Positions 15,073 through 22,409 of a stretch of DNA of 35,624 nt are shown piece by piece (the first letter of the stretch is position 1; each line of letters begins with the position of its first letter). Both the position numbers and the translations under genes were made by a program. The DNA is from DASQPJ01 sp036268355 (GTDB lineage Bacteria > Actinomycetota > Actinomycetes > Sporichthyales > Sporichthyaceae), in contig DATAUG010000047.1 in NCBI GenBank assembly GCA_036268355.1, positions 1-35,624 of the forward strand. Direction: 5' to 3'. The notes below the pieces were generated by a model. The model was not told the origin of the DNA and searched no databases. It saw nothing but the letters and a program-made list of their open reading frames with translations.

Positions 15073-16260
15073 ATGGTCGCCCCGCTGATCGAGGAGTTCG
15101 CCCGCGGCCTCGACGCTCCCATCTGCCTGACCTGGGAACTGACCTACGCCTGCAATCTGGCATGCGTGCACTGCCTGTCGAGTTCCGGGCGCCGCGACCC
15201 GAACGAACTGACGACCAGTCAGTGCCGGGCGGTGATCGACGAACTGGAGGCCATGCAGGTCTTCTACGTGAACATCGGTGGCGGCGAACCGACGATCCGT
15301 CCCGACTTCCTGGACCTGCTCGACTACGCGACGGCGCATCGGGTCGGGGTCAAGTTCTCCACCAACGGCTCGCGGATCACCCCGACGGTCGCGAAGCGGT
15401 TGGCCGCCGACGACTACGTCGACGTGCAGATCTCGCTGGACGGTTCGACCCCCGCGGTCAACGACGCCGTTCGCGGTGCCGGGTCGTACGCCGTTGCGTA
15501 CGGTGCCATGCGGAACCTGGCCGACGCGGGGATGCGCAACTTCAAGATCTCGGTTGTGATGACCCGTCACAACATCGAGCAGCTCGATGAATTCAAGGCA
15601 CTGGCCGACGGATTCGACGCACAGTTGCGGCTGACCCGGCTGCGGCCGAGCGGACGTGGCGCCGACGTCTGGGCGGCGTTGCACCTGTTGCCCGAACAAC
15701 AGCGAGTCCTCTACGACTGGTTGGTCGCGCACGGCGAGGGCGTGCTGACCGGCGACTCGTTCTTCCATCTCGCGGCCTACGGGGCGCCGCTGCCCGGCCT
15801 GAACCTGTGCGGCGCCGGCCGAGTGGTGTGCCTCATCGATCCGGTGGGCGACGTCTACGCCTGCCCGTTCGCGATCCACCCGGAATTCCGGGCCGGCAAT
15901 GTGACCGACCCCGGCGGGTTCGTGCACGTCTGGCGCACCTCCGAGTTATTCGCCGACCTGCGCGAGCCGCAGACCGGTGGGGTGTGCCGGTCGTGCTCGG
16001 CCTACGACTCCTGCCGCGGCGGCTGCATGGCGGCGAAGTTCTTCACCGGACTGCCGTTGGACGGACCGGATCCGGAATGCGTGAAGGGGCACGGCGCGAC
16101 CGCGCTGGCCCGGGTCGCGGGTGACCTGCCGCGGTCGCCGGTCGACCACTCGCGGCGGCGCCCGGTGTCGATCGCGATCTCCCGCCGCCGGCCCGTGGCG
16201 GTGCCCGACCGGGCCTGCGACGTCGATCCGCTGGCGGGCCTGCAGATCGTCAAACATTGA
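15073..16260 (+). CDS. mftC: Mycofactocin radical SAM maturase MftC
   Basis: A 395-residue radical SAM enzyme. The [4Fe-4S] motif CNLACVHC gives Cys27, Cys31 and Cys34. GGGEPT follows, as in peptide-modifying radical SAM proteins. The C-terminal SPASM-like region (NLCGAGRVVC, YACPF, VCRSCSAYDSCRGGC, PECVKGHG) supplies ligands for auxiliary clusters. MftC decarboxylates and cross-links the C-terminal Val-Tyr of MftA. ATG 15073 lies 4 nt after the mftA stop, and its own stop overlaps the TTG start of mftE. The Arg-rich C-terminal tail after about residue 360 is less conserved. Confidence 0.95.
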   Translation: MVAPLIEEFARGLDAPICLTWELTYACNLACVHCLSSSGRRDPNELTTSQCRAVIDELEAMQVFYVNIGGGEPTIRPDFLDLLDYATAHRVGVKFSTNGSRITPTVAKRLAADDYVDVQISLDGSTPAVNDAVRGAGSYAVAYGAMRNLADAGMRNFKISVVMTRHNIEQLDEFKALADGFDAQLRLTRLRPSGRGADVWAALHLLPEQQRVLYDWLVAHGEGVLTGDSFFHLAAYGAPLPGLNLCGAGRVVCLIDPVGDVYACPFAIHPEFRAGNVTDPGGFVHVWRTSELFADLREPQTGGVCRSCSAYDSCRGGCMAAKFFTGLPLDGPDPECVKGHGATALARVAGDLPRSPVDHSRRRPVSIAISRRRPVAVPDRACDVDPLAGLQIVKH

Positions 16261-16952
16261 ACCGGTCGGTCGAGCTGGCCGATCTGACCTGGCCTGCGGT
16301 CGAGGCGGGACTCGGCCCGGATCTGCTGCTGGCCGTCCCGGTCGGCTCGACCGAACAGCACGGCCGACATCTGCCGTTGTCGATGGATTCCGACCTGGCG
16401 GTGGCGCTGTGCCGGGGGCTGGCCCGGCGGCGCCCGCAGGTGCTGGTGGCCCCGCTGCTGCCGTACGGGTCCAGCGGCGAGCACGCGGATTTCCCGGGCA
16501 CCTTGTCGATCGGGCAGCCGGCGCTGGAGTCGGTGCTGGTCGAGCTCGGCCGCTCGGCCTCGGCGACCTTCGGGCGGATCGTGTTCGTCTCCGGGCACGG
16601 CGGCAACGCCGAACCCGTGCACCGCGCGGTCGCCCGATTGCGCGAGGAGGGCCGCGACGCCCGCGGCTTCCAGCCGAGCTGGGTCGGCGACGCGCACGCG
16701 GGCCGGACCGAGACCTCGTTGGCGTTGGCGCTGGACCCGGACCGGGTGCGCCTGTCCGAGGCGGTTCCGGGGGACCGTCGGCCGTTGGCCGAACTCCTTC
16801 CTGTGTTGCGTTCGGCGGGTGTTCGCGCGGTCACCGCGAGCGGGGTGCTGGGTGACCCGGACGGAGCCGACGCGGCGGAGGGCGCGGCGCTGCTCGAACG
16901 GCTCGTCGACGACCTGGGCAACGCCGCGAAAGGCTGGTGGGGGCAGTTGTGA
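16257..16952 (+). CDS. mftE: Mycofactocin peptidase MftE (creatininase family)
   Basis: A 231-residue creatininase-fold metallopeptidase. Metal-binding residues are visible in VPVGSTEQHGRHLPLSMDSD (Glu33, His35, Asp44), with SGHGGN further on. It cleaves the MftC-modified peptide and releases the Val-Tyr-derived unit (AHDP). The start is TTG overlapping the mftC TGA, and its stop overlaps the GTG of the next SDR gene (GTGA), so translation is probably coupled. mftD, which lies between mftC and mftE in mycobacteria, is absent from this position and found at the end of the operon. Confidence 0.92.
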   Translation: MNRSVELADLTWPAVEAGLGPDLLLAVPVGSTEQHGRHLPLSMDSDLAVALCRGLARRRPQVLVAPLLPYGSSGEHADFPGTLSIGQPALESVLVELGRSASATFGRIVFVSGHGGNAEPVHRAVARLREEGRDARGFQPSWVGDAHAGRTETSLALALDPDRVRLSEAVPGDRRPLAELLPVLRSAGVRAVTASGVLGDPDGADAAEGAALLERLVDDLGNAAKGWWGQL

Positions 16953-17740
16953 CGGTGCGTCAGCCGGTTGCGTTGGTGACCGGCGCGGCCCGCGGGATCG
17001 GGGCGGCCACGGTTCTCGCGCTGGCCGAAGCCGGCTGGGCGGTGCTCGCCGTCGACAGCTGCGCGCCGGATCCGGCGATCTGCTACCCGATGCCCACGCC
17101 TGCCGACCTGCTTGCCGTGGCGACGGCGGCCGGCGACGCGGTTGCGGTCGCCGAGGTCGACGTCCGGGACGCGGCCCAGCTCACCGAGGTCGTGGCGCGG
17201 GTCGAGGAGCGCTGGGGCGGCCTGGACGCGGCGATCGCCTGCGCCGGGGTGATCGCGGGCGGGGTGCCCCAGTGGGAGCTGGCTCCGGAAGCCGAGCGTG
17301 CCGTCCTCGACGTCGACCTTGGTGGCGTGCTGAACCTGGCTCGGGCCGCCATCCCGGCGCTGTTGCGGCGCCCCGCCCCGCGGCAGGGTCGATTCCTCGC
17401 CGTGGCTTCGGCGGCCGCGACCCGGGGCCTACCGCAGTTGGCGGCGTACTGTGCCGCCAAGGCCGGGGTCTGCGGGTTGATCCGTGCCCTGGCGGTAGAA
17501 CTCGCGGGCAGTGGGGTGACCGCGAACGCTGTCAGTCCCGGCTCCACGGACACCGCGATGCTTCGGTGGACGGCCCAGCTGTACGGGCTTTCCGGACCGG
17601 AGGAGTTCGCCCGGCAGGCCCCGCTGGCTCGGTTGCTCGACCCCGCCGAGGTCGCGGCAGTGCTGACGTTCCTGGTCGGGCCCCATGCGAGCGGGATCAC
17701 CGGTGCGGTGGTGGCGGTGGACGGCGGGTTGAGTCTTTGA
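16949..17740 (+). CDS. Mycofactocin-coupled SDR family oxidoreductase
   Basis: A 263-residue SDR with TGAARGIG (11-18), Ser154, Tyr167 and Lys171 (YCAAK). After the second strand it carries the insertion DSCAPDPAICYPMPTPADLL, the pattern seen in SDRs that co-occur with mycofactocin and hold a non-exchangeable nicotinamide. The usual NNAG reads ACAG. It probably oxidises an alcohol and passes electrons to mycofactocin. It lies inside the operon between mftE and mftF, overlapping both by 4 nt (GTGA and TTGA). The natural alcohol is unknown. Confidence 0.88.
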   Translation: MTVRQPVALVTGAARGIGAATVLALAEAGWAVLAVDSCAPDPAICYPMPTPADLLAVATAAGDAVAVAEVDVRDAAQLTEVVARVEERWGGLDAAIACAGVIAGGVPQWELAPEAERAVLDVDLGGVLNLARAAIPALLRRPAPRQGRFLAVASAAATRGLPQLAAYCAAKAGVCGLIRALAVELAGSGVTANAVSPGSTDTAMLRWTAQLYGLSGPEEFARQAPLARLLDPAEVAAVLTFLVGPHASGITGAVVAVDGGLSL

Positions 17741-19128
17741 CCGTCAGCGGTCTGCCTGCCGGCTTCCGCATCGAGTTCGACCCGACCGTGCGTCGGGTGC
17801 GCCCGGACCTGCTGGTCGGGGGCGTGCCGACAAGGATGCTGCGGCTGAGCGGCCGGGGTGCCGAGGCGTTGGCGGAGCTGGACGCCGGGCCCGTCCGTTC
17901 TGCGGCGGCCGGGGTGCTGGCCCGGCGGCTGACCGACGCCGGGCTGGCCCATCCGCGGCCGCCGGTTGTCGTCGATGATCTGGACCTGGTGGTGATCGTG
18001 CCTGCGCGCGACCGCTCGGGGTCGCTGGATCGGTGCCTGTCGGCGTTGGGCAAGCGCTATCCGGTCACTGTTGTCGACGACGGCTCGGTGGACCCGGCCG
18101 CGATTGCCCGGGTCGCGTCCAGGCACGGTGCTGCCCTGGTGTGCCGGTCGACCAACGCCGGCCCGGCCGCCGCACGTAACACCGGTTTGGCCGCGACGGC
18201 TTCGGAACTGGTGGCGTTCGTGGACAGCGACACCTTGCCCGAGGCCGACACCTTGACCGCGTTGGGGGCGCACCTGGCGGATCCGGCGGTCGTTGCCGCT
18301 GCCCCACGGATCGTCGGGGCGGCGGGGCGCACGTCCGTCGGACGCTATGCCCGGGGGCGGTCGGCGTTGGACTGCGGCCCGCGGCCGGGCCGGGTCGCCC
18401 CGCTCGGGCGAGTGCCCTTCGTGCCGACGACCGCGCTGGTGGTCCGGCGGACCGCGCTCGGGTCCGGGTTCGACGAGCACCTGCGGTTCGGCGAGGACGT
18501 GGACCTGGTGTGGCGGATCGATGCGGCGGGCGGCTGCGTCCGCTACGACCCGGGGCTGCGGGTCGCGCACACCGAGCCGGAAACCTGGTGGGCCCTGCTG
18601 GTGCGGCGCCATCGGTACGGCACCTCGGCGGCACCGCTGGCCCTTCGGCACCCGGGTGCCCTGGTCCCGTTGCTCGTCGAGCCATGGACGGCGAGCGCCA
18701 TCGGGGCGGTGTTGCTGCGGCGGCCGCTGGTTGCCCTGATCCTGCTCGCCGGCGGGCTGGTCGAGGAGATTCTGATGCGGCGTCAGACCGGCTTGCCGGT
18801 GGGGGAGTCGGCGACGGCCGTGCTGAACCGGGCCCAACAGTCCTGCCGTTCGGTCGGTGGCTACGCGATCAAGTTCCTGGGCCCGGTGGTCGTGCCGATG
18901 CTGGTGCGCCGTCGTAGTGCCGCGGTGGCCGCGTTGCTGCTGGCCGAGCCGGTGGCCGACTGGTGGTCGGGTCGGGCGATTGCGACCGACCCGGTCACCC
19001 ACGTGGTCGGCCACCTGGTCGAGGACGTCGCCTACGGCTCCGGGGTGGTGGTCGGCTGCGCGCGGGCGCGGACCGCCGCCCCCCTGCTGCCCCGGCTGCG
19101 GCGGGTGCGCGCGCGCTTGAGAAGCTGA
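17737..19128 (+). CDS. mftF: Mycofactocin glycosyltransferase MftF
   Basis: A 463-residue protein. An N-terminal PqqD-like stretch (FDPTVRRVRPDLLVGG) is followed by a GT2 glycosyltransferase domain: VIVPARDRSGSLDRCL, VVDDGS, STNAGPAAARNTGLAAT, FVDSDT (DxD) and FGEDVDLVWR. Hydrophobic segments follow (IGAVLLRRPLVALILLAGGL and later). It adds the oligoglucose chain to the mycofactocin aglycone. The start is TTG 17737 overlapping the SDR stop (TTGA); the length matches the family. It is followed by mftD after 4 nt. Confidence 0.92.
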   Translation: MTVSGLPAGFRIEFDPTVRRVRPDLLVGGVPTRMLRLSGRGAEALAELDAGPVRSAAAGVLARRLTDAGLAHPRPPVVVDDLDLVVIVPARDRSGSLDRCLSALGKRYPVTVVDDGSVDPAAIARVASRHGAALVCRSTNAGPAAARNTGLAATASELVAFVDSDTLPEADTLTALGAHLADPAVVAAAPRIVGAAGRTSVGRYARGRSALDCGPRPGRVAPLGRVPFVPTTALVVRRTALGSGFDEHLRFGEDVDLVWRIDAAGGCVRYDPGLRVAHTEPETWWALLVRRHRYGTSAAPLALRHPGALVPLLVEPWTASAIGAVLLRRPLVALILLAGGLVEEILMRRQTGLPVGESATAVLNRAQQSCRSVGGYAIKFLGPVVVPMLVRRRSAAVAALLLAEPVADWWSGRAIATDPVTHVVGHLVEDVAYGSGVVVGCARARTAAPLLPRLRRVRARLRS

Positions 19129-19132
19129 CGCG

Positions 19133-20311
19133 ATGTCGAACTCGTGGTTCGAGACGGTGGCGCAGGCGCAACGCCGGGCCCGGCGGCGCTTGCCGCGGTC
19201 GGTCTATCGGGCATTGCTGGCCGGTTCCGAGCGCGGCGTCACCTACCGCGACAACCTGGCCGCCTTCGACGAGCTCGGATTCGCCCCGCACGTGGCCGGC
19301 GCCCCGGCCGGCCGGGATCTGTCGACGACGGTGATGGGCCGTCAGATCTCCTTGCCGGTCGTGCTGTCGCCGACCGGTGTGCAGGCCGTGCACCCGGACG
19401 GCGAACTGGCCGTGGCCCGGGCAGCCGCCTCCCGGGGAACGGTGCTCGGATTGAGTTCGTTCGCCAGTCGCCCGATCGAGGAGGTGGTCGCGACCGGGGC
19501 CCCGACGTTCTTCCAGGTGTACTGGTGCGGCGACCGGCAGGCCATCACCGGACGGCTGGAGCGGGCCCGCGCCGCCGGGGCCGTCGGTCTGATCGTCACC
19601 TTGGACTGGTCCTTCTCGCACGCCCGGGACTGGGGCAGCCCCAAGATCCCGCAGTCGATCGACCTGCGCACAGCGCTGCGGTTCGCCCCGGAGGTGCTGG
19701 TCCGGCCACGGTGGTTGGCCGACTTCGCGCGCTCCGGCAAGCTGCCCGACCTCGGCGTGCCCAACATGGCGGGCAAGGACGGGGCGGCGCCGGGCTTCTT
19801 CGCCGCCTACGGCGAGTGGATGCAGACGCCGCCGCCGTCCTGGGACGACATCGCCTGGCTGCGCGCCCAATGGGACGGGCCGTGCCTGCTGAAGGGCATC
19901 ATGCGGGTCGATGACGCGCGCCGGGCCGTCGACGCCGGGATGACCGCGATCTCGGTGTCCAACCACGGCGGCAACAACCTCGACGGCACGCCCGCGGCGA
20001 TCCGGGCGCTGCCGGCCGTCGCCGATGCCGTCGGCTCGCAGCTCGAGGTGCTGCTGGACGGCGGGATCCGCCGGGGCGGTGACGTCGCCAAGGCGGTGGC
20101 CCTGGGTGCGCGCGCCGTGCTGATCGGTCGGGCCTACCTGTGGGGACTGGCGGCCAACGGTCAGGCCGGCGTGGAGAACGTGCTGGACATCCTGCGGGCC
20201 GGGCTGGATTCCACACTGCTCGCGCTGGGCCGCGGGTCGGTGCACGAGTTGGAGCGTTCCGACGTGCTGGTGCCGCCGGGGTTCGACCGCGACCTGGGCC
20301 GGTTCAGCTGA
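19133..20311 (+). CDS. mftD: Mycofactocin FMN-dependent dehydrogenase MftD
   Basis: A 392-residue protein of the FMN alpha-hydroxy-acid dehydrogenase (LldD-like) family. It has SPTGVQAVHPDGELAVARAA, an SxFAS segment (GLSSFASRPIEEV), FFQVYW, LKGIM, VSNHGGNNLDGTPAA and LDGGIRRGGDVAKAVALGA. MftD oxidises the AHDP intermediate to premycofactocin. Its 3' end overlaps the convergent HAD gene by 8 nt. In mycobacteria it directly follows mftC; here it is the last gene of the run. Confidence 0.92.
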   Translation: MSNSWFETVAQAQRRARRRLPRSVYRALLAGSERGVTYRDNLAAFDELGFAPHVAGAPAGRDLSTTVMGRQISLPVVLSPTGVQAVHPDGELAVARAAASRGTVLGLSSFASRPIEEVVATGAPTFFQVYWCGDRQAITGRLERARAAGAVGLIVTLDWSFSHARDWGSPKIPQSIDLRTALRFAPEVLVRPRWLADFARSGKLPDLGVPNMAGKDGAAPGFFAAYGEWMQTPPPSWDDIAWLRAQWDGPCLLKGIMRVDDARRAVDAGMTAISVSNHGGNNLDGTPAAIRALPAVADAVGSQLEVLLDGGIRRGGDVAKAVALGARAVLIGRAYLWGLAANGQAGVENVLDILRAGLDSTLLALGRGSVHELERSDVLVPPGFDRDLGRFS

Positions 20312-20933
20312 CCAGGCTGCGCCCGAAGACCCGTTCCAACTCGGCCACGGTTTCCTCGGCCGCCAGGTGCCGGATGGTGGTCATCCCCAGTTCCCGGGCG
20401 GGTTTGAGGTTGGCGCCGATGTCGTCGACGAACACCAGTTCGGTCGGTGGCAGCCCGATCAGGTCGACCGCGATCCGGTAGATCCGCGGGTCGGGCTTGC
20501 GCATCCGGTGCTCCCCGGAGATCACCAGCACGTCGAACATGTCGTCCCACCGGCTGCGGTCGTAACGCGTCGCGCCCCACGAGTTGGACAGCAGCCCGGT
20601 GCGGATGCCCGCCTGACGCAGCGTCACAACCACGTCGTGCATGGCCTCGTCGGCCGCCGCGCCCTCGAACAGCGCGTCGATCAGCCCCGCCGGCGGCACC
20701 CCGAGGGTGTCGGCCAGTTCGACCTCGAACGCCTCCACCGCCATCCGACCACATTCCAGGTCGAACACCAGCGCACGGGCCCGCGGATCGGATCGGATCG
20801 TGCTGGTGACCGCGCCCGGCTGCAGTCCGAGTCCGACGCAGTGGGCGTCGAAGGAGGCGAACAGGTTGCCGGTGAGCACGCCGCCCCAGTCGATGAGCAG
20901 GCCGCGGGGCGGTGGTTCAAGAGGGTGTCTCAC
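20304..20933 (-). CDS. HAD-superfamily hydrolase
   Basis: A 209-residue HAD-IA-like phosphatase. Motif I is DWGGVLT (Asp15 as nucleophile, with Gly in place of the second Asp, as in other DxGGV-type members). Motif II is GLLSNSWG, motif III is the Lys of MRKPDPRIY and motif IV is VFVDDIGANL. The substrate is unknown. The only possible start is GTG 20933, which lies inside the left terminal repeat of the 249-bp element at 20920-21168, with no good ribosome binding site. It is downstream of an ACAD10-like phosphotransferase gene on the same strand; the ACAD10 family joins these two activities in one protein, which suggests a shared pathway. Confidence 0.85.
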   Translation of the reverse strand: MRHPLEPPPRGLLIDWGGVLTGNLFASFDAHCVGLGLQPGAVTSTIRSDPRARALVFDLECGRMAVEAFEVELADTLGVPPAGLIDALFEGAAADEAMHDVVVTLRQAGIRTGLLSNSWGATRYDRSRWDDMFDVLVISGEHRMRKPDPRIYRIAVDLIGLPPTELVFVDDIGANLKPARELGMTTIRHLAAEETVAELERVFGRSLVS

Positions 20934-21168
20934 GTGGCCGGCCGTGTTCCAACAAGCTTCAATCGGCTCGGGAGAGCGAACAGGCTCGCAAGCTCGCTTG
21001 CTCGCTCTCCGCTCGCCTCAATCGCTTGTAGCGAGGCGCAGCACCGGCGCCGATCCGGCAAGGCGGAGGAGGAGCCGATACCGGGGTTGTATCGGCGACG
21101 ACGACAACGCAGCCGGGCGACGTCGGGGCCGCGCCGTAGTAGGCCAGTTGTCACGTGAGACACCCTCT
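20920..21168. mobile_element. MITE-like 249-bp element with perfect 17-bp terminal inverted repeats
   Basis: AGAGGGTGTCTCACGTG (20920-20936) is repeated in perfect inverted orientation at 21152-21168. The 215-bp interior has no credible gene. It carries dispersed repeat R2 and a perfect 8-bp hairpin GCCGATAC/GTATCGGC (21074-21081 with 21089-21096). The right repeat overlaps the TAG stop of the phosphotransferase gene and the left repeat holds the GTG start of the HAD gene, so the element fills exactly the space between them. No target-site duplication is evident. No transposase is present, so any movement would need one supplied elsewhere. A non-mobile structured repeat is the alternative. 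Confidence 0.6.
20946..21029 (-). repeat. Dispersed repeat R2 (copy related to 5698-5783)
   Basis: Read on the minus strand, this 84-nt segment aligns with R1 at about ten mismatches and one 2-nt gap. Its hairpin GGAGAGCGA (20971-20979) with TCGCTCTCC (21002-21010) corresponds to the R1 hairpin with compensating base changes. It occupies the HAD-proximal half of the MITE-like element. Confidence 0.75.
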
Positions 21169-22291
21169 ACACGCCACGGCTCAACGCCTCGGCCAGGTCG
21201 GCCAGCGCCACGACGTTCTCGCCGAACGCCGCCAGATACGGATCGTCGGTGCTGCCGCTGACCGCCCGGCGGTAGTTGCCCTCCATGAAGACCGCCGCCT
21301 TCCATGCCGCGAGCACGCGGTACCAACGCAGGTTCGCGACCGACCGGCCGGTGCGTTCGGCGTAGAGCTCGCCCAACTCCTCGCGACGCGGGAACCCGGG
21401 CCGTCGGGTGACCGGGGAGAGTTCCAACGGGCGCGGTCCGTCATCGGCCGGGTCGCACCACATCTCGCAGAGGTAGCCCAGGTCGGCCAGGGGATCGCCG
21501 ATCGTGGACATCTCCCAGTCGAACACGGTCACGATCCGGCCCGGGGCAGCGGGGGCGGCCATTGCGTTGCCGAGCCGGAAGTCACCGTGCACGACGGTGC
21601 CCGGACCGGACTCCGGCAGGTGGGCACCCAACCACTGCGCCACCCGCTGGACCGCGGGCACCTCCCGGGTCGCGTTGTGCTCCCACAGCCCGTTGAAGCG
21701 ACGTACCTGCCGCGCCAGGTATCCGGTCGGTTTGCCGTACCCCTCCAGGCCGGCCGCGATCCAGTCGACGGCGTGGATCTCGGCCAACGTGTCCAGCAGT
21801 TCGTTGCCCAGGGCCCGGCGCTGCGTCTCGTTGTCGAGTTCGGCGGGGATGTCGGTGGTGAGCACGGCGCCGGCAACGTGCTCCATCACGTAGAACGGCG
21901 CGCCCAGCACCGCCTCGTCCGCGCAGACGGTCAGTACCCGGGGCACCCGAGCACGGCCGGCCAGTCCGTGAAGCACGGTGACCTCGCGCAGCACGTCGTG
22001 CGCCGAGGGCGGCAGGGGGCCCCGCGGCGGTCGCCGCAACACCGCCCGCAGCCCGTCGCGTTCAACCAGGCAGGTGACGTTGGACGCGCCCTCCCCGATG
22101 CGGGTCAGTCGCATCGGCCCGGCACCGATCCCGTGGGCGTCGAGAAATTCCGTCAACGGCTCGATGATCAACAACGGCGGACGCACGTTGCCCGCCGCCT
22201 CGGCACGGGTGGCGACGACGTCGTCCGCGGCGAACTTCTGCACACCCATGCTCGGCTCGGTCGCGCTCGCCGAGGTCGCATCACCGATCAC
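21167..22291 (-). CDS. Phosphotransferase of the APH family, ACAD10/11-like
   Basis: A 374-residue aminoglycoside-phosphotransferase-fold kinase. Its catalytic loop is VVHGDFRLGNAMA (Asp237, Asn242), with the magnesium-binding FDWEMSTIGDPLADLGYL following (Asp258). The nucleotide region is LTRIGEGASNVTCLV. The FDWE.ST.GDPL.DLG signature is characteristic of the kinase domain of ACAD10/ACAD11-like proteins, which phosphorylate 4-hydroxy fatty acyl-CoAs; antibiotic resistance is unlikely. GTG 22291 is the outermost start; ATG 22249 (MGVQKFAADD) is an alternative and neither has a good ribosome binding site. The TAG stop overlaps the terminal repeat of the adjacent element. Confidence 0.85.
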   Translation of the reverse strand: MIGDATSASATEPSMGVQKFAADDVVATRAEAAGNVRPPLLIIEPLTEFLDAHGIGAGPMRLTRIGEGASNVTCLVERDGLRAVLRRPPRGPLPPSAHDVLREVTVLHGLAGRARVPRVLTVCADEAVLGAPFYVMEHVAGAVLTTDIPAELDNETQRRALGNELLDTLAEIHAVDWIAAGLEGYGKPTGYLARQVRRFNGLWEHNATREVPAVQRVAQWLGAHLPESGPGTVVHGDFRLGNAMAAPAAPGRIVTVFDWEMSTIGDPLADLGYLCEMWCDPADDGPRPLELSPVTRRPGFPRREELGELYAERTGRSVANLRWYRVLAAWKAAVFMEGNYRRAVSGSTDDPYLAAFGENVVALADLAEALSRGV

Positions 22292-22409
22292 GGCGCCATT
22301 CCATCACCGGACCCGCACGTTGTGCGCGGGGCCGGGCGCAGGCGATGATTTGACGTCCAAACAGGTACTGTGGGGCGGCGCGTCGGCGATCCGGTGAGGA
22401 GCGTGGGAT

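Noticed and set aside
12643..15927. Continuous minus-strand frame of more than 1000 codons
   Set aside because: Only the part to 13743 encodes a real protein (CaiB/BaiF). Upstream it runs antisense through the SDR and mftB/A/C genes with low-complexity translation, and a strong ribosome binding site sits at 13743.
16819..19128. Very long plus-strand frame ending with mftF
   Set aside because: Only 17737-19128 matches MftF. The upstream part is out of frame with mftE and the SDR and has no family features.
22350..22371. TTGACG and TACTGT as a -35/-10 pair before the desaturase fusion
   Set aside because: The spacer is only 10 nt, far from about 17. TACTGT may still be a -10 on its own.
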